Positions 41,864 to 58,011 are shown, counted from the stretch's first letter. The stretch is 64,000 nt of DNA from Brachyhypopomus gauderio (GCF_052324685.1 NW_027506908.1:296001-360000), one strand, 5' to 3'. Notes: generated from the letters alone by a model not told the origin. A program made the numbers and translations.

Positions 41864-42513
41864 AGTATGCCGTATGCAGTATGTGACCAAAATGAAAATT
41901 TCCAGTACGCGAAACATACCCGGATGACCTACTACTTCCGCAAAATATTCCAGTACGCGAACAGAGCTATCTTCGTGGTGTACTGCATCCCATCATGCAA
42001 CGCTACGTTCACGTGACCCCGTAGTGTGCTTTGCTTTTGTCGCATACTGGAAACTGTACTGCATACTACTACGAGGACTAGTATGCAGTATCCAGTATAT
42101 ACTGAGTCCAGTATGCAGTATCCAGTATGTAGTAGTCTATTTCGAACACAGCCCAGGTCTTCTGTTGTTCACCTTGTCTTGTCTGTCCCTCCTTCCTTGC
42201 TTTCAGCTCAGGTGTTTCTAGTTTGTCTTGATGTGTTTGGTACTTGTACTCCCTGTGTTTCAGTCCCTCTTTGGAAGTCACTCTGGTGGTAATCCTGGTT
42301 CTGTGTTTATCTACCTTGTTCTGAGTTCTTGTGTTTGTTTTATCCTCTGTCTTTTGTTATCTGAGTTATCTTGTCTGGTTGTTAGTTCTTGATTTGTGAT
42401 AGTTGTATTTTAATTAGTATGCCTCGTTACCCTCGTATCCTCTATGTTAACACTCCAGCTATTAAACCCTGCTATCCTCAGTATTTGTGTCCTCTTAGCT
42501 CTCAGTCGTTACA

Positions 42514-42822
42514 ATACCTTTTAAAATGCATTGTATTTATTTCCTTTCTAAGCTTTATGCACACAAAAATGAAACCATATGCACATGTGCTTAAATTAAA
42601 TATACCCCTGCAAACTCACAATACGATTTCAACTGTACATAATCTATATCTTTTTATCTATACTTTCAGTAACCTCTTTTGCAAACTGGGTTATTAACCC
42701 TTACTCTGCCGTTCCACATACTTTAAAGGTGTTATCAGTGATTCATGGACACAATCAATGAGGGATTATCTAATGTTTTTGAATTACAATAATGAATGGT
42801 TACTTGAACAAAACATCTACAT
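42514..42822. other. Unassigned spacer
   Basis: I see no gene or recognised repeat between the interrupted LTR and the next hAT MITE. Confidence 0.4.
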
Positions 42823-43134
42823 CGGGGGTAATCAATTAAATCTTTCCGCGGTCCATTTTTGGCAGATAGCTCAGACCTTAGGTCCGGGTCCGCGGTGGCG
42901 AACGAAAGTTGTTGAGCGGGGGGGGGGGGGGGGGGGGGGGTGAACGTAACACTCAAATGGGTGGTGAACGTTACACTCGTCTGAAAATAAATTCTCCGGT
43001 TTAAAATATAGTCTCCCGTTAAAAAATTTTTGGCATTTGGGTCCGTATCCAGTTAATCAGGAATGTGATTGGGTCCGGACAGGACGGTGTTCAGGTCCGG
43101 ATCCGGACCGCGGTCCGCCATTTGGTGATACCTG
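42823..43134. mobile_element. hAT MITE, 312 bp
   Basis: A perfect 8-bp target duplication ATCTACAT lies at 42815-42822 and 43135-43142. The ends (CGGGGGTAATCA and TGGTGATACCTG) form an imperfect inverted repeat, with GGTCCG/CGGACC blocks inside. A poly-G run lies near 42919-42940. The adjoining text GGTGGCGAACGAAAGTTGTT is also present, inverted, in the MITE at 39570. Confidence 0.88.
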
Positions 43135-43389
43135 ATCTACATGGATTTGGCAAGGGTGTATCAAATATTGCCTAAAATGGAATACATAACCTGGAGGAGC
43201 CGTTATGGCCAGTTGACACCTCTGTGAATCACCCCCAGACCATGCCCAAAATACAGGTTTTATTTTGAGAAGGGAGAGTCAGTGACACATAAAAACACTG
43301 GCTGTATAGTTTAATCACACATTTGTACTGTATCTTCTTCTGCCATGTTAAGATGTGGAGCAGGTTGTCCATCACTTGTCCAGGTCAGT

Positions 43390-43672
43390 CATGGCCTGGT
43401 GGTAGGGAACTGGTCTTGTGACCGGAGGGTCGTGGGTTCAATTCTCAGACCTGAGGCCATGACTGAGGTGCCCTTGAGCAAGGCACCTAACCCCAACTGC
43501 TCCCCGGGCACCTGCTAGGGCTGCCCACCGCTCTGGGCACATGTGATCCACAGCCCCCTAGTAATCACTAGTGTGTGTGTCTGTGTGTGTGTGTTCTAAC
43601 TGCACAGATGGGTTAAAAGCGGAGGACAAATTTTGATTGGGGTGTATAAATCACAATTGACAAAATATGGCA
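43390..43672 (+). repeat. tRNA-derived SINE
   Basis: TGGCCTGGTGGTAGGGA (box A) and GTGGGTTCAATTC (box B) head the element. The body has GAGGTGCCCTTGAGCAAGGC and CTGCTCCCCGGGCACC, common in fish SINEs. The tail reads GCGGAGGACAAATTTTGATT. It lies antisense in the probable 3' UTR of the kinase gene. Confidence 0.85.
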
Positions 43673-43686
43673 CATTTACATTTTTT

Positions 43687-47840
<4,154 letters not shown>

Positions 47841-47882
47841 TGTCTTTATGTGGACTGATATGGAATTATACTGTACATGCAA

Positions 47883-47945
47883 TTTTATATATACCCTCAT
47901 TTGTTGTGCCGTCGTTATGACGACAGAGCAGGTATTATGACGTCA
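47883..47945 (-). promoter_or_regulatory. Putative kinase promoter: CRE and TATA box
   Basis: On the minus strand TGACGTCA (47938-47945), a perfect cAMP-response element, is followed about 47 bp downstream by TATATAAAA (47883-47891). The ATG is 43 bp further on. The implied 5' UTR is short, about 15 nt, unless there is an upstream non-coding exon. ISL2EU copy 2 begins 30 bp upstream of the CRE. Confidence 0.5.
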
Positions 47946-48065
47946 TGTGGAATTATGGGAATATATATTTTTTATTCGCTCTGTGCACGTGACGCTTCCG
48001 CATGCCCATATACTGGCAGTATCATTTCCGGTTATCTCGGGCTCGACTACAGAGACACGTCAACA

Positions 48066-48218
48066 ATGACGTTTTACACGCGCTGTTTGCAGGACCTCCC
48101 TCGGGTGACGGTCAACGATGTTCATCGGATCGTCAAGACACACATGCCGCGGCTTCTTCGAGCGAGAAAGAGAAAGATTTCAAGATGTACATATCTAGTT
48201 ATATTGACAACTACGAAG
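48066..48218 (+). pseudogene. ISL2EU YqaJ-type protein, N-terminal exon, copy 2
   Basis: It has the same 153-bp exon and apparent frame change as 27341-27493, followed by GTGAGT. The gene would be transcribed divergently from the kinase gene. Confidence 0.5.
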
Positions 48219-48275
48219 GTGAGTGTTCAGTGTTAGCGCTAGCACACAGCTAAACGTAAATTAGTTAGCGTTAGC

Positions 48276-48292
48276 ATTGTGTGTGTGTGTGC

Positions 48293-48336
<44 letters not shown>
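48276..48336. repeat. GT microsatellite, short allele
   Basis: About 60 bp of GT repeats with a GCGC interruption correspond to the 130-bp tract at 27554-27686. Confidence 0.95.
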
Positions 48337-48338
<2 letters not shown>

Positions 48339-49158
48339 GCTAGCTGGTCGTGTCTGAACACTAAACTTCGTAAGAGCTTAAACTCAAGATCAACACAAAC
48401 CCGGCGGATCCCTGTGTTTAGCCCGGCCATGACTGGGTTAAACAGCGGAATCTGTGTTTGTAAACAAAGCGCAACTCGACGGTGTTCGCCGACGCGTGTT
48501 TGTTTACAAAACAACGAATATTGTGCTTTGTTTACAAACACGGAATCCGCGCCGGAGACTGCTGTTTAACCTGTCTCAGGACTGAGTTATCTCACTTCAC
48601 TATTAAACACATACTGTGATTAAGTCTATTCTTTTATTTGCATTTTAGTGTGGAACAAAGATCAGGTGACAGGAGAGATGTGTGTGAGGGCGACCTGTTT
48701 TAGGTCGATGAAGAAGTCGGAGAAGCCACACAGCTCGAGTGTAGGGTGACAGTGCTTTAGAAGATAGATGCTATGAATGTTGTTTTTAGATTTATGTTTA
48801 TGGGGATTAAAAACATTTTGTTGGTGAAAAGTAAGTAGTGGAGTAATGTTTTGAGTAATGTTACCTGGCAATGTGAGTATGACTTAATGTCAGGAAAAGT
48901 GAATGTTAAAAGGCAAAACCCCCAGAAACTGTATTTGTTCAGATGTTTCCTGATTTACTTTATTGTAAATACTATTGAAGCTGGTAAATTGTTTATGTCA
49001 AATGAGGGCCACATTAGGCAACACTGTAGACTATTAGTGACAGTGTATTCTAATTATATAGCCTTTCCTGGCGGATTTTATTTTGTAAACAGTTTTTTTA
49101 ATTAAATTGCACTTGATACTGTTTCTCATTGTATTTGCTACATTTTGTATTTTTGCAG

Positions 49159-49331
49159 ATTTCATTAGATGATTCGAGACCTGCTCATATGTTGCTGGGA
49201 CAACTTTGTGCAATCATGTGGTGGCATTGCTTTATCAAACTGCACATTATTCACAACTAAGAGTTCCTGCTGTTCCTCCTGTCCTGAGCTGCACAGAGAG
49301 TGAGCAGCAATGGCACAAGCCAAGAACTTTG
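49159..49331 (+). pseudogene. ISL2EU YqaJ-type protein, SWIM-like exon, copy 2
   Basis: The 173-bp exon has the same splice borders and finger motif (CSYVAGTTLCNHVVALL) as 28509-28681, and the same early in-frame TGA. Confidence 0.7.
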
Positions 49332-49419
49332 GTAAGTAATAATATTCTAAACTTTGTACATTTGTGTAAAAATGTAGGATGCTATGAAAAATGTCAATAA
49401 ACACAGAATACAGTCATAT

Positions 49420-49897
49420 TGTCACGTAGGGCTACGCCTCCTCTCGTAGCTGTCACTCTGGGTTCCCTCATGTCTGTATTCCCTGCCTGTTTATCCCGCC
49501 CTGCTCGTTGTCTCTGTGATTTCCCATTGTTTGCCACGCCCCTGTTATCATTGTTCGCACCTGGTCCTTGTCTAGTCCTGTGTATAAAAGTCCCTGTGTC
49601 TCCCATGTCCGTATTGGTCTTTTTGTTCAAACCTGTGCCTAGTCATTCCAGCTGTTCGTAAGTTTGCGCCTTTGTGTTATCCGTCTCCCATGTGTTTTGC
49701 CTTTTGTTCCTTAGTTAGTCTGTCTTGTTGTTTTCTGTACCCGTTGTCATGCCTGTGTATATTTCATGTATGGACTGCCTTCCCGATCTGACCTGCGCCC
49801 GTTATTTCGACTCTGTCAATGGAATTTCCTTTAATAAATCTCGCTCTCCTCAGCGTTTGTGTCCGCCTCCCTGTTCTGCCCAGCGCAGGTCGTTACA
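49420..49897 (+). mobile_element. Solo LTR, 478 bp (copy 2)
   Basis: It is the partner of 28770-29243 with the same CATAT target duplication, plus a 4-bp TTAG insertion near 49714. The LTR therefore inserted before the block was duplicated. Confidence 0.9.
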
Positions 49898-50383
49898 CAT
49901 ATACTACTTATTTTAAATTACAAAGACATCATTTCAGATATTAAGACTGCAAAATGTAATTGATTTAAAAAATAAAAAGCACATATATCACTGCGCTGCT
50001 GACAGTGATCCACCACCCATATAATATCTGCTCAGGGGTGGTCTGGGCCATAAATGAGTGGAGTGAAGACAATCAATCTATGCAGAGAAATTGAATGATC
50101 TTTAGTTGTTGAACTACTAAGCTGGCCTGAAAAGAATTGTGCCAACTAAAGTGGCCAATAATTATACCTACTCACCATAACGGAAGTACTGTTTTGCATA
50201 AACAAACTTTAGTATGCATCATTACAGTAACATACAAATGAATATAAAATACCACAGTATAGATTGAGTTATTCAACCATGCACATTAGCAGTATGAGTA
50301 TAAATAAATAGTGATCTCTGTAGATATATCTCTGATCATTAGGATCCTCTGCTCTGTAAGTTATGTTGACTGCTCTTACCTAG

Positions 50384-50535
50384 AAGCAAAGCAGGGCACA
50401 CTGCAGCTGAAGCGTCATCATAACTACTACTGACAGATCCAGGGGCAGATGCTCATCACAGGAATGGATTGGTGTGACTTTGTTGTTTTTGCTGAGGAGG
50501 ACATGTTGGTGCAGCGCATATTGAAAGATGCACAG
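50384..50535 (+). pseudogene. ISL2EU YqaJ nuclease catalytic exon with internal stop, copy 2
   Basis: It has the same exon and the same TGA (50431-50433) between the tyrosine pair and the glutamine as copy 1. The nuclease gene was dead before the duplication, unless the TGA is read through. Confidence 0.75.
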
Positions 50536-51231
50536 GTAATTAACACCATTAAACAAAAGGTGGACCATTTCTTTTTTCACCTATACATGCCCAGATGTCT
50601 ATAAACTCAGTTTGTATGTTTGTATATATTGTTGTATTTGTTTAAAATGTTCTTATAACCCTGATAAGGATCTGTAGAATAGAAAAACATTTGAATGTCA
50701 TTGGCACAGTTCTGATATTTAAAAAAACAACTCAATAGACAAATCACAAGCACTTTGTTTCAAAATAAAATTATTTATTTTCCTTCACTTTGTCATTGTT
50801 TTACATTTCGTCAAGCTTAAGTACAAACAAGTGAAACATTTATATTAAATATTAAACATTAAAAGTGAAGCCCATTAGATGTGAAGTAACTATTTACAAA
50901 AAGTAAGTGGTCATAGTTCAAACTGCAGGAAGTGTACATGAAAAGTAAACACATGGATAACATGCATATGCACCCTTAAATATTTATCACAGATTTGCAA
51001 CATTGGTCCTGGGGGCTATTCCACGAAGCGAGCTTATGAAAGCGGCGCTTATTAGAGTGAGCCTCGCTTGAGTTAGCCAAACAGTTCACTTCCGTCTAGT
51101 TCCGTTCCACTAACGAAATCCAGACTCAACCTGTTCCCGCTAATTCAAGCCCGGCTTTTGTAATCGGCGATAATGCGCGTGCACACAGTATTTACACAGC
51201 CTCACTAATCGATATTCGAAAAGGCAAGAAA

Positions 51232-51711
51232 ATGTCGAAAGAGCTGAAAGAACGAGCAGCTTTTTTTTCTTCTGCTGAACAGGAGCTACTCATACGTCTT
51301 TATGAGGAATATAAAGACGTTATTATGAAGAAAGGCAACACGTCCTGTATTAATAAAGCCAGAGAAGCTGCCTGGCACAATATTGCAGACAGATTAAATG
51401 CGTGAGCATATAATTTAACCCATTCATTGGCATTTAAAAAGTGTTATAGTAAATTAATAATGTTAATAATTTCCTGATTTAGAAGTAACATGAGCGGGGT
51501 TAGGAGAACGTGGCAACTGTATAAAATATTTTAGCAACCAGAAAGAAAACTGCTACTGCTGCTGCTGGTGGTGGACCTCCTGTAGCAGCCCTCACTCCTG
51601 CAGAAGACCTTGCTTTAGAGCAAAACAGCGGACGCCCCATCATTGTGGGAATCAAAGGAGGAACATCATCTGATCCTGTCTGTCCTCATGATACACAGCC
51701 TTATGTTAAAG
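51232..51711 (+). pseudogene. Harbinger Myb/SANT-like protein, copy 2
   Basis: Exon 1 encodes the same Myb/SANT-like domain as copy 1 and ends before GTGAGC. Exon 2 has the same lost segment and TAG. It carries two more Ala/Gly codons from a GCT repeat and a K for E change (IKGGTSSDP). Confidence 0.75.
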
Positions 51712-51865
51712 GTAGGTTCAGTTGTTTCTCAGATTTTACATTTTTGTTCTTTGTTTCTTCTGTCCACAGGCTCAGCAAGACAATTAATACATTTCTCTTT
51801 CCAAAAAAAACGCCTTTTGTTTTATGTTAATAGTGTTAATGAACAAATGCAAACAAAATATTCCC

Positions 51866-53390
51866 TTAACTAAAGTAAGTGTTTGCATACATGTCCCTCA
51901 CAGCTCTACCATCCATGTGGTCTGCAATTAAAATGTCGTCTTCCCATTGCTCCAACTGCACTCTTGGCATTTCTTCTTTTTTCAGTATTGCCACATTGTG
52001 CAAAACTGCACAGGCTGCTTTAATGTCACAGGCTCTCTCAGGAGTCACTCTGAGATGGCGCAAGCAGTTAAATCTGCTGTTTAACTGTCCAAATGCCATC
52101 TCAATGCATGCCCTTGTCTTTGAATGTGCACGATTGAACCTCCTCTCTGCATCTGTTGTAGGGTCTGCATATGGGGTAAGAAGAAAAGGTTGGCAGGGGT
52201 AACCCCTATCCCCAAGCAGTAAGCCAGGAAAAGCACCTACGATTATAAGGAGAAGAGTTAAACACTGAGGCCAAATCTGCACTATTTTGTGTGGTTGGAG
52301 TATTCTTACCTTGGGCAAACCTCTGTGCCAGTGAGGACGCACGAAATATCCTGGAATCGTGCACCGAGCCGGGCCATTTTACCTCAATGTTGGAGAATAG
52401 AAATTGGCTGGTGCAAACCATCTAGAACAATGGCAAAAGTGACAAAGGGTGAAAGTTATTCAAACCCATGAACTGACATGCTTTACAATTTCTGTTGGGT
52501 AGGCAAAACTTGCATGTACCTGTACATTGATGCTGTGAAATAATTTTTTGGTTCACATAGTCTGCCTCCATGGGTACAGATGGAGCCTTTATCCAGATGT
52601 GAGTACAGTCTATAGCACCAATGACATTTGGAAATCCTAGACAATTCAATGCGTTTTGAATTGAAGGAATTTTAGCATGAAATAGTTGATTAAGATGAAT
52701 ACAAAGCACTTTGGTAAGTGCTCTGGATAAGAGCGTCTGTTAAAGTCATATAAATTTAACTCCAAGTTACTGATCAAACCAACACTACTTCTCATGAATA
52801 CATGCCAGCTGTTCTGAAAAGGATGGGAAGGATGCCTCTGTGACCAGGGAATTTAATGAATATATTAAGGAAGCGCTTAAGCGCAAGGTAAACCTTTCGA
52901 ATTTCGCTGCAGAACGTTGCCTTACTAAGATGTTATGCATCCCCAAAGCTGTACAGAAATGCACGACTGGCAAAGAAGCACAAAGCGATACAGACTGTTT
53001 GGGGTTTGGTAAGAGCTTTACTACGTCTAGTGGTCTTCTCAATATATGGCCCCGGTAATTTACAAAGATATATAATACTGTGTCTTCTGAACCTGTAGCA
53101 TCGGCGCAGATGGAAATTCTGAAGTGAGGGGGACCAAGCTGTACAATATATGCGTTTATGCTTGTAGATGCTAGATTTCGGATGGGGTCAATATAAATCT
53201 GGAGGGGACATGTCCCCCCCGTCCCCAGTGCCATCTGCGCCCCTGACCTGTAGTGCTCAAATAAGTAGTCATCCGGAAAGCCCAGTGGATCTGTCCTGTC
53301 CTGGAATGACCTTGGAGCTGGTAGCATGAATGCTCTGTGCACTACACACGCTCCCTCATCTACTGGATTCTCTACAAATGGGCATGCCAT
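51866..53390 (-). pseudogene. Harbinger (HARBI1-type) transposase, copy 2
   Basis: The structure is as in copy 1: an N-terminal exon from ATG 53390 (CPFVENPVDEGA), the D, D and E motifs (AIDCTHIWIKAP, WPGSVHDSRIF, CIEMAFGQLNSRF), and loss of the helix-turn-helix part. Differences from copy 1 include V for E after EGAC and K for Q in AILKKEEMP. Confidence 0.8.
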
Positions 53391-54330
53391 GGTCAATCAG
53401 CCTTCAGCCTTCACTGTTAGCTGCTCTTTTTATAGCTTACATTTTGGATTATTTGTATCACCTGTATGAAAATCTTGGTAAAGTATTTGTCTGTATCCAT
53501 TTCCTTTTTGCACCATTAAGTTAACCACACATTTACATTATTTATACTGAACATATGTAAATTGCAAAGTGATATGATTTGCTTGTAATTTGAACACAAA
53601 AGAGGAAGTATGGGGATAAATATATACCTAAAAGTATCTTCACCTAAATTACTCAGTATTAATAATTATTAATACTCAGGTACAAAGAATTGTATTTTTT
53701 GTGATATAGAGTTTATGCTAATGTATGTTTCTGCACCATAACTGCGATTAGACACTGTATTCCATTTTACACTGACCTGAATTTGTGAAGATTAAACCAA
53801 TACATTAAAATGTGCAGAAACCTCACTGAATAACATTGAATATGTACTCTTAAGATCGAAATATAAATTGCATTTTGAAATATAATTATTAAATTTTGAT
53901 AATAATAACCTGCAATCATTCCAAACTAATAATTACAGTACTCAATTAAATGTATAAAGATGTTATAATATATGCTACATCCACAGCCATTTAATGGATA
54001 GAACTGCAGCGGAACCTTGTTCCTCAATTCAGTTTCCCGGATGGCGAGACTGACATCACGCTGCTCAGCCAATAGAAGCGGTCCGGCTAAGCTAAGCCTC
54101 AACTCTAGCCTGGTACGGAGCAGGTTAGTTCAAACGTATATGTTGCTGTAGTAACTGAGCGAGGCTCAAGTCTAGCCTCTTTTGTGGAACCGAATTTGAG
54201 CAAAATGAGCCAGGCTTGTCTTTAAAAGCCCGGCTTACTGAGTTAGCTCGCTTCGTGGAATACCCCCCTGGAGTACCATTGCCCTGCTGTTTTTCCTTAT
54301 TTAGTAAACCTACCTCAAATCATGAAAGCC

Positions 54331-55236
54331 TTAATTGCAGCAGGGAAACATCAGGAGAAATTCTGTAACATTTCTAAAATAATAACAAAAAGCCCTGTAC
54401 ATGAATGTAAAAAGTATTCTTGGGAAAGAGCAAATGTTATATATTCTGTACTCATACAGACCTTTCCACCATCCGAGGCCCATTTCTTGACAAGAGGACC
54501 ATTCTGGTAGCTGGAGAGAAGACATGCCACAGTAAACAATTTGATTGATACTTCCTGTGATGGAGAGTGGTATTACAGTGTCAAATAGTTTGTTTTCTTT
54601 AATTCGTCTAATCATCCTCTCCACATGTACCCTTAGACGTGCAATATGCTGGGTCTCTCTCACATCATCTTCCAGCATCTGTGTTCTCTTGTGCAGGAAA
54701 GCAGGCCTGTGTACTTTACAAGGAACCAGGTCATCAACAAGGAATCCCTTGTCTACCATAATGGCCATGTGAGGTGTCAGTAGAGATGTGATGCCTGACT
54801 GCCTGAAGATTTCCTTGTCACCGAGAGACCCCTGGTAAAGTGCTGATACAAATGTCACAGCTCCATGTGGTGCCATCCCCAACATACCTTTGAAAGTGCA
54901 GTGGGACTTGTATGTTGAAAATACTTCACTTTGCAGCAGTAAAGATGATGGAGTCTGGCAGCGAAGCTCTGTGCAGTCAATCACTACCTGTGTGTCTGGG
55001 TACCTTGAGAACTCCTTGGGCAGGTGAGCCTTTATGACTTCGGGTGGCATCCAGATACACATGGATCCCAGCAGGGTGTAAAGGCCTGTAAAGGGTGTAA
55101 AGAAGTTGGCCCACGTAATGATGATCCGGCTCACAGTGGTGCGGTGAATAAAAAATCTGTGCCCAAGATCCCTCTGTTTTAGGCCAACCGACAAGTACAT
55201 CAGAAAGAGGAACAGCTCTTCAATTGGTGTTAGCTT
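54331..55236 (-). pseudogene. ISL2EU transposase, most complete copy
   Basis: The final exon begins after the acceptor CCAATCCAG at 55236 (KLTPIEELFLFLMYLSVGLK). It has a helix-turn-helix-like part (LGHRFFIHRTTVSRIITWA region) and a DDE_4 core: D in VVIDCTELRC, D in MVDKGFLVDDL and E in LRVHVERMIRRIKENKLF. Just after GSINQI the expected C terminus (TVACLLSSYQNGPLVKKWAS) is found in another frame, so there is a frameshift about 25 codons before the end. Upstream exons, normally with a THAP or similar DNA-binding domain, are not visible. It is nearly complete but probably inactive. Confidence 0.8.
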
Positions 55237-55325
55237 CTGGATTGGGCAAAAACAAAGAGAAAACATACACAAATTATATTTTTAAAAGATTAAAATAATA
55301 TACACAGTCCGGTCACATTATAAAC

Positions 55326-56659
55326 AGCCCTTGTAACCGTACTCTTTGTGGATGTTTTCAGTTAATTAGGTTATATAGGATCAGATCATATAGCACTTTG
55401 TAGTTATACAATAATCAGACTGTAATCTCAATGTGACCTCAATGTGACAGACTCCCCCACCAAGGGCACTACCCGTCCCGGGGTGCCAACAGGACCCAGT
55501 GCCCCGAACCCACATCGGGAGCGGGAACATTCCCTACTCCAGTTCTCAACACACCTCTACCATATTGTTCTTACTGATAAACATGTGTGTGTTAAGAGCT
55601 GGGTGAGGGAGAAAAAACATGAACTGTCAACATGGATAGCAAGGGTGAAATACCTGATTTAAGAAAATGCAAATATTTGTTACTACCAAAATAACGACAT
55701 GAACTGAATTTTAGCCAGTCTTTTCAACATCCAAATAGTGCATTGAATACACCAGGGATATATTTTAGGATTCAAGCAACTGCTGCACGTTCGCCTGCTA
55801 AACTTAAAGTACATTAACTGCCTGTAAATAAAACGTATTTTGTATTCTACTTAGTGCACTACACAATGAGTGGGGAGCTATTTGGGTCATGATCTAATCA
55901 AACACAGCTACACGGTTACGCGGTTATGTCTTGTGATTATCCGTCTCACCTGTGGCTCGTCTCGTCATCACTTGGGGTTTATGGGGTCTGTCTATTTAAT
56001 GTACGTTCGCGCAGTGTCCTGTGCTCGTCGTTGTCTGAGTCATACGTTTTCTGTGAGTAGCTGTGTGTTCAGTCATCCAATACAACATTATGCTACAGTC
56101 AATATAAACAAAGACAAAGTAAAATTAGCAGCGTGGCATCTTGGTAGTCTAACCTTGCTACAACCTTTTGCAGTATGGCTAAAGCCCACCAACTCCATGC
56201 CACCCAACATGCTAACAAACTCTTTTCAAACTAGAAATCACAGCCACATTAGAATTATTGACATTAATTCTACACTGACATTAGAATGGAAACATTATTT
56301 GACAAGATTCGATTAACCCACACAGTTTCCCTTATTGATGTTTCCGTAGTTTGAATTACTTGCCAATATAATGTTAACATTATTTATAGTGATCCTAGCA
56401 GACCTAGCAGTGGAGTGAGCAGGCAAAGTCATTTCACTAGCCTTACTGCAAAGCTCCTCTGACTACATAGTCACTTAACAAAACATTTAGGCTGCATACC
56501 GTAATATACTTCCTCAGGTGGGACGGTGAATTTTGGTATGCAGTGATATAGTTTGTTTTTGGCAAACAAAGCATGCATTTAAAACGATAGGAATGATTCA
56601 TCCGTTCAGAAAACTGGAACATTTTGTCGAGATACGGCCATGGGTGCAAAAGAGCATGC
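55326..56659. other. Unassigned intergenic sequence with an LTR-like fragment
   Basis: I see no gene. About 55880-56060 resembles the LTR-like fragment at 5783-6095 (CTATTTAATGT, TGTGCTCGTC). The remainder is AT-rich with no recognised element. Confidence 0.45.
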
Positions 56660-56942
56660 CAGGGTTGCCAGCTCTCACGCATTGAGCGTGAGACACACGC
56701 ATTTGACCGTTTTCACACGCTCTCACGCCACAGTTCCGATATCTCACGCCAATAAAAAAATCTAGTTTATTTACCTCTGATCTATATCTATCAACCACCG
56801 GCGATCGCGATATAATACTTAATTTGTGTCCATTTTTCACCGCCCCGGTAACGTTCGCCACCCCCCGATCAACAATTTACACTCGCCACCAAGTCCAGGT
56901 TCAAATCTCCCTCCAAGCGATCTTGAAAAGTTGGCAACCCTG
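56660..56942. mobile_element. CAGGGTTGCCAAC MITE, second copy
   Basis: CAGGGTTGCCAGCTC and GTTGGCAACCCTG are the ends. The 6-bp target duplication GCATGC lies at 56654-56659 and 56943-56948. It is shorter than the copy at 39570 (283 against 363 bp), mostly because the poly-C tracts are short. Confidence 0.88.
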
Positions 56943-57064
56943 GCATGCTCCATCACCGCCGTCTCCGCTCATGTTGCTGTTATTTAGGAAAAGAACGACT
57001 AGCGACACCGAACTTGATTTTACACCTCACAGACACATCCTTGATTGCTGATAGGCTGTCACCT

Positions 57065-57290
57065 GTGAAAATACTATCGGGGGAGGGGAGGAGAGTTGTG
57101 TGTGGAAGTAACGAGTAACGAGAGCTGGACAGAAATGTAGTGGAGTGATAAGTACTGTATTTGTTATTCAACTGTAGTGAAGTGAAAGTCATAAGTATTT
57201 TTTTAAAAAACTTAAGTAAAGTACAAATACTCAAGAACTGTACTTAAGTACAGTACTTAAGTAAATGTACTTCGTTACTGCCCACCTCTG
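57065..57290. mobile_element. hAT-type MITE, right end only
   Basis: GTACTTAAGTACAGTACTTA and GTTACTGCCCACCTCTG are typical of fish hAT MITEs with CAGAGGTGG ends. The left end is not found, so it is truncated near 57065. Confidence 0.6.
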
Positions 57291-57299
57291 GTCACGACA

Positions 57300-58011
57300 G
57301 TGCTGGCAATGCTCACCCAAACAATAGCTGCTATTTACCGTAGAACAGGACAAAATCTGGTTAATAAAGTATACAGAGAAAGAGACAGATTACAGTCTTT
57401 TTTTTTTGTTAATGGCCCACCTCCACCCCCCAATCTTTGGAGGACAACTTTGTTCTTATGTACAGTTCAAATGACAATTATAACAATTCTGTATAATATA
57501 GTGATAACAATATGCAAAGTGATAATTATTGGGGTTAGGTGGACCAAGAAAAGAGGGGGAGAGAAAGAATAAAAAGGGAAAAGACAGAAGTGCAGGAGGA
57601 AAAACAACCAGCTCAAATGACTACTGCAAAGAAGAGCAGAAAGTGTACCCAAGACATATAGCACACATGACTGTGATGTATGTGTATGTGTGAGTGTGTG
57701 TTTATGTGCAACCTAAAAGTGCAACATAGTATAAATGTACGGAATATGCTTACCAGCAAGGGTAAGAAAGCCGCGACAACATTCCCCCAGAGGCCAGAGG
57801 CAGGCAGAGAAAGACCCGGGAATCCCACCCACCCACGGCCCCTCCAGGAGCAGTGGAGTCCCAGGGCCGCACATCCCAGTGACCCTCGCATGCCCGCCCC
57901 CGCAGGCGGGAGAGGGAGACCCCGGAAAGCGGGGTCACGCAGGGTCACCTGCGGAAGAGAAACAGGTTAGCAGACTCTTCTAAAAGCAAGGCAAGCTACA
58001 AGACTGGGAGA
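57300..58011 (+). other. Leader region of the Gmr1-like element, LTR not recognised
   Basis: No complete LTR or primer site could be identified upstream of the gag start. The GC-rich part 57770-57960 is open in two frames but has no known domain. Confidence 0.35.

Larger units (their letters stand above)
39546..42153. mobile_element. TIR element with GGCTGTGTTTGAAATAG ends, interrupted
   Basis: The left end GGCTGTGTTTGAAATAG is matched by CTATTTCGAACACAGCC at the right. Both subterminal regions carry many CAGTATGC/TACTAC motifs. Removing the two nested insertions leaves about 350 bp, so it was a MITE. I could not define its target duplication with confidence. Confidence 0.75.
39340..42513 (+). 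mobile_element. Solo LTR interrupted by nested elements
   Basis: The left part begins TGTCACATAGGGCTACG, related to the LTR at 28770. The right part ends CTCAGTCGTTACA at 42513. The flanks ATACA and ATACC may be a 5-bp target duplication with one change. LTR sequence runs 39340-39545 and 42154-42513; everything between is later insertions. AATAAA-like signals are not obvious. Confidence 0.8.
51011..54268. mobile_element. PIF/Harbinger element nested in ISL2EU, copy 2
   Basis: It has the same ends, insertion site and content as 30302-33553, 3,258 bp long. A few bases differ, for example extra GCTGCT codons in the Myb-like exon near 51560. Confidence 0.9.
47976..55325. repeat. Duplicated ISL2EU/Harbinger block, copy 2
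   Basis: The block is the direct-orientation partner of 27261-34082. It retains about 60 bp (near 50885-50940) and about 500 bp of transposase (about 54710-55215) that copy 1 lacks, so it is closer to the ancestral state. It has TTATCTCGG near 48034 that copy 1 lacks. It starts about 135 bp from the kinase start codon. Confidence 0.9.

Noticed and set aside
55870-56316. 148-codon plus frame
   Set aside because: It overlaps an LTR-like fragment, has no recognisable domain and ends in AT-rich sequence; likely chance.
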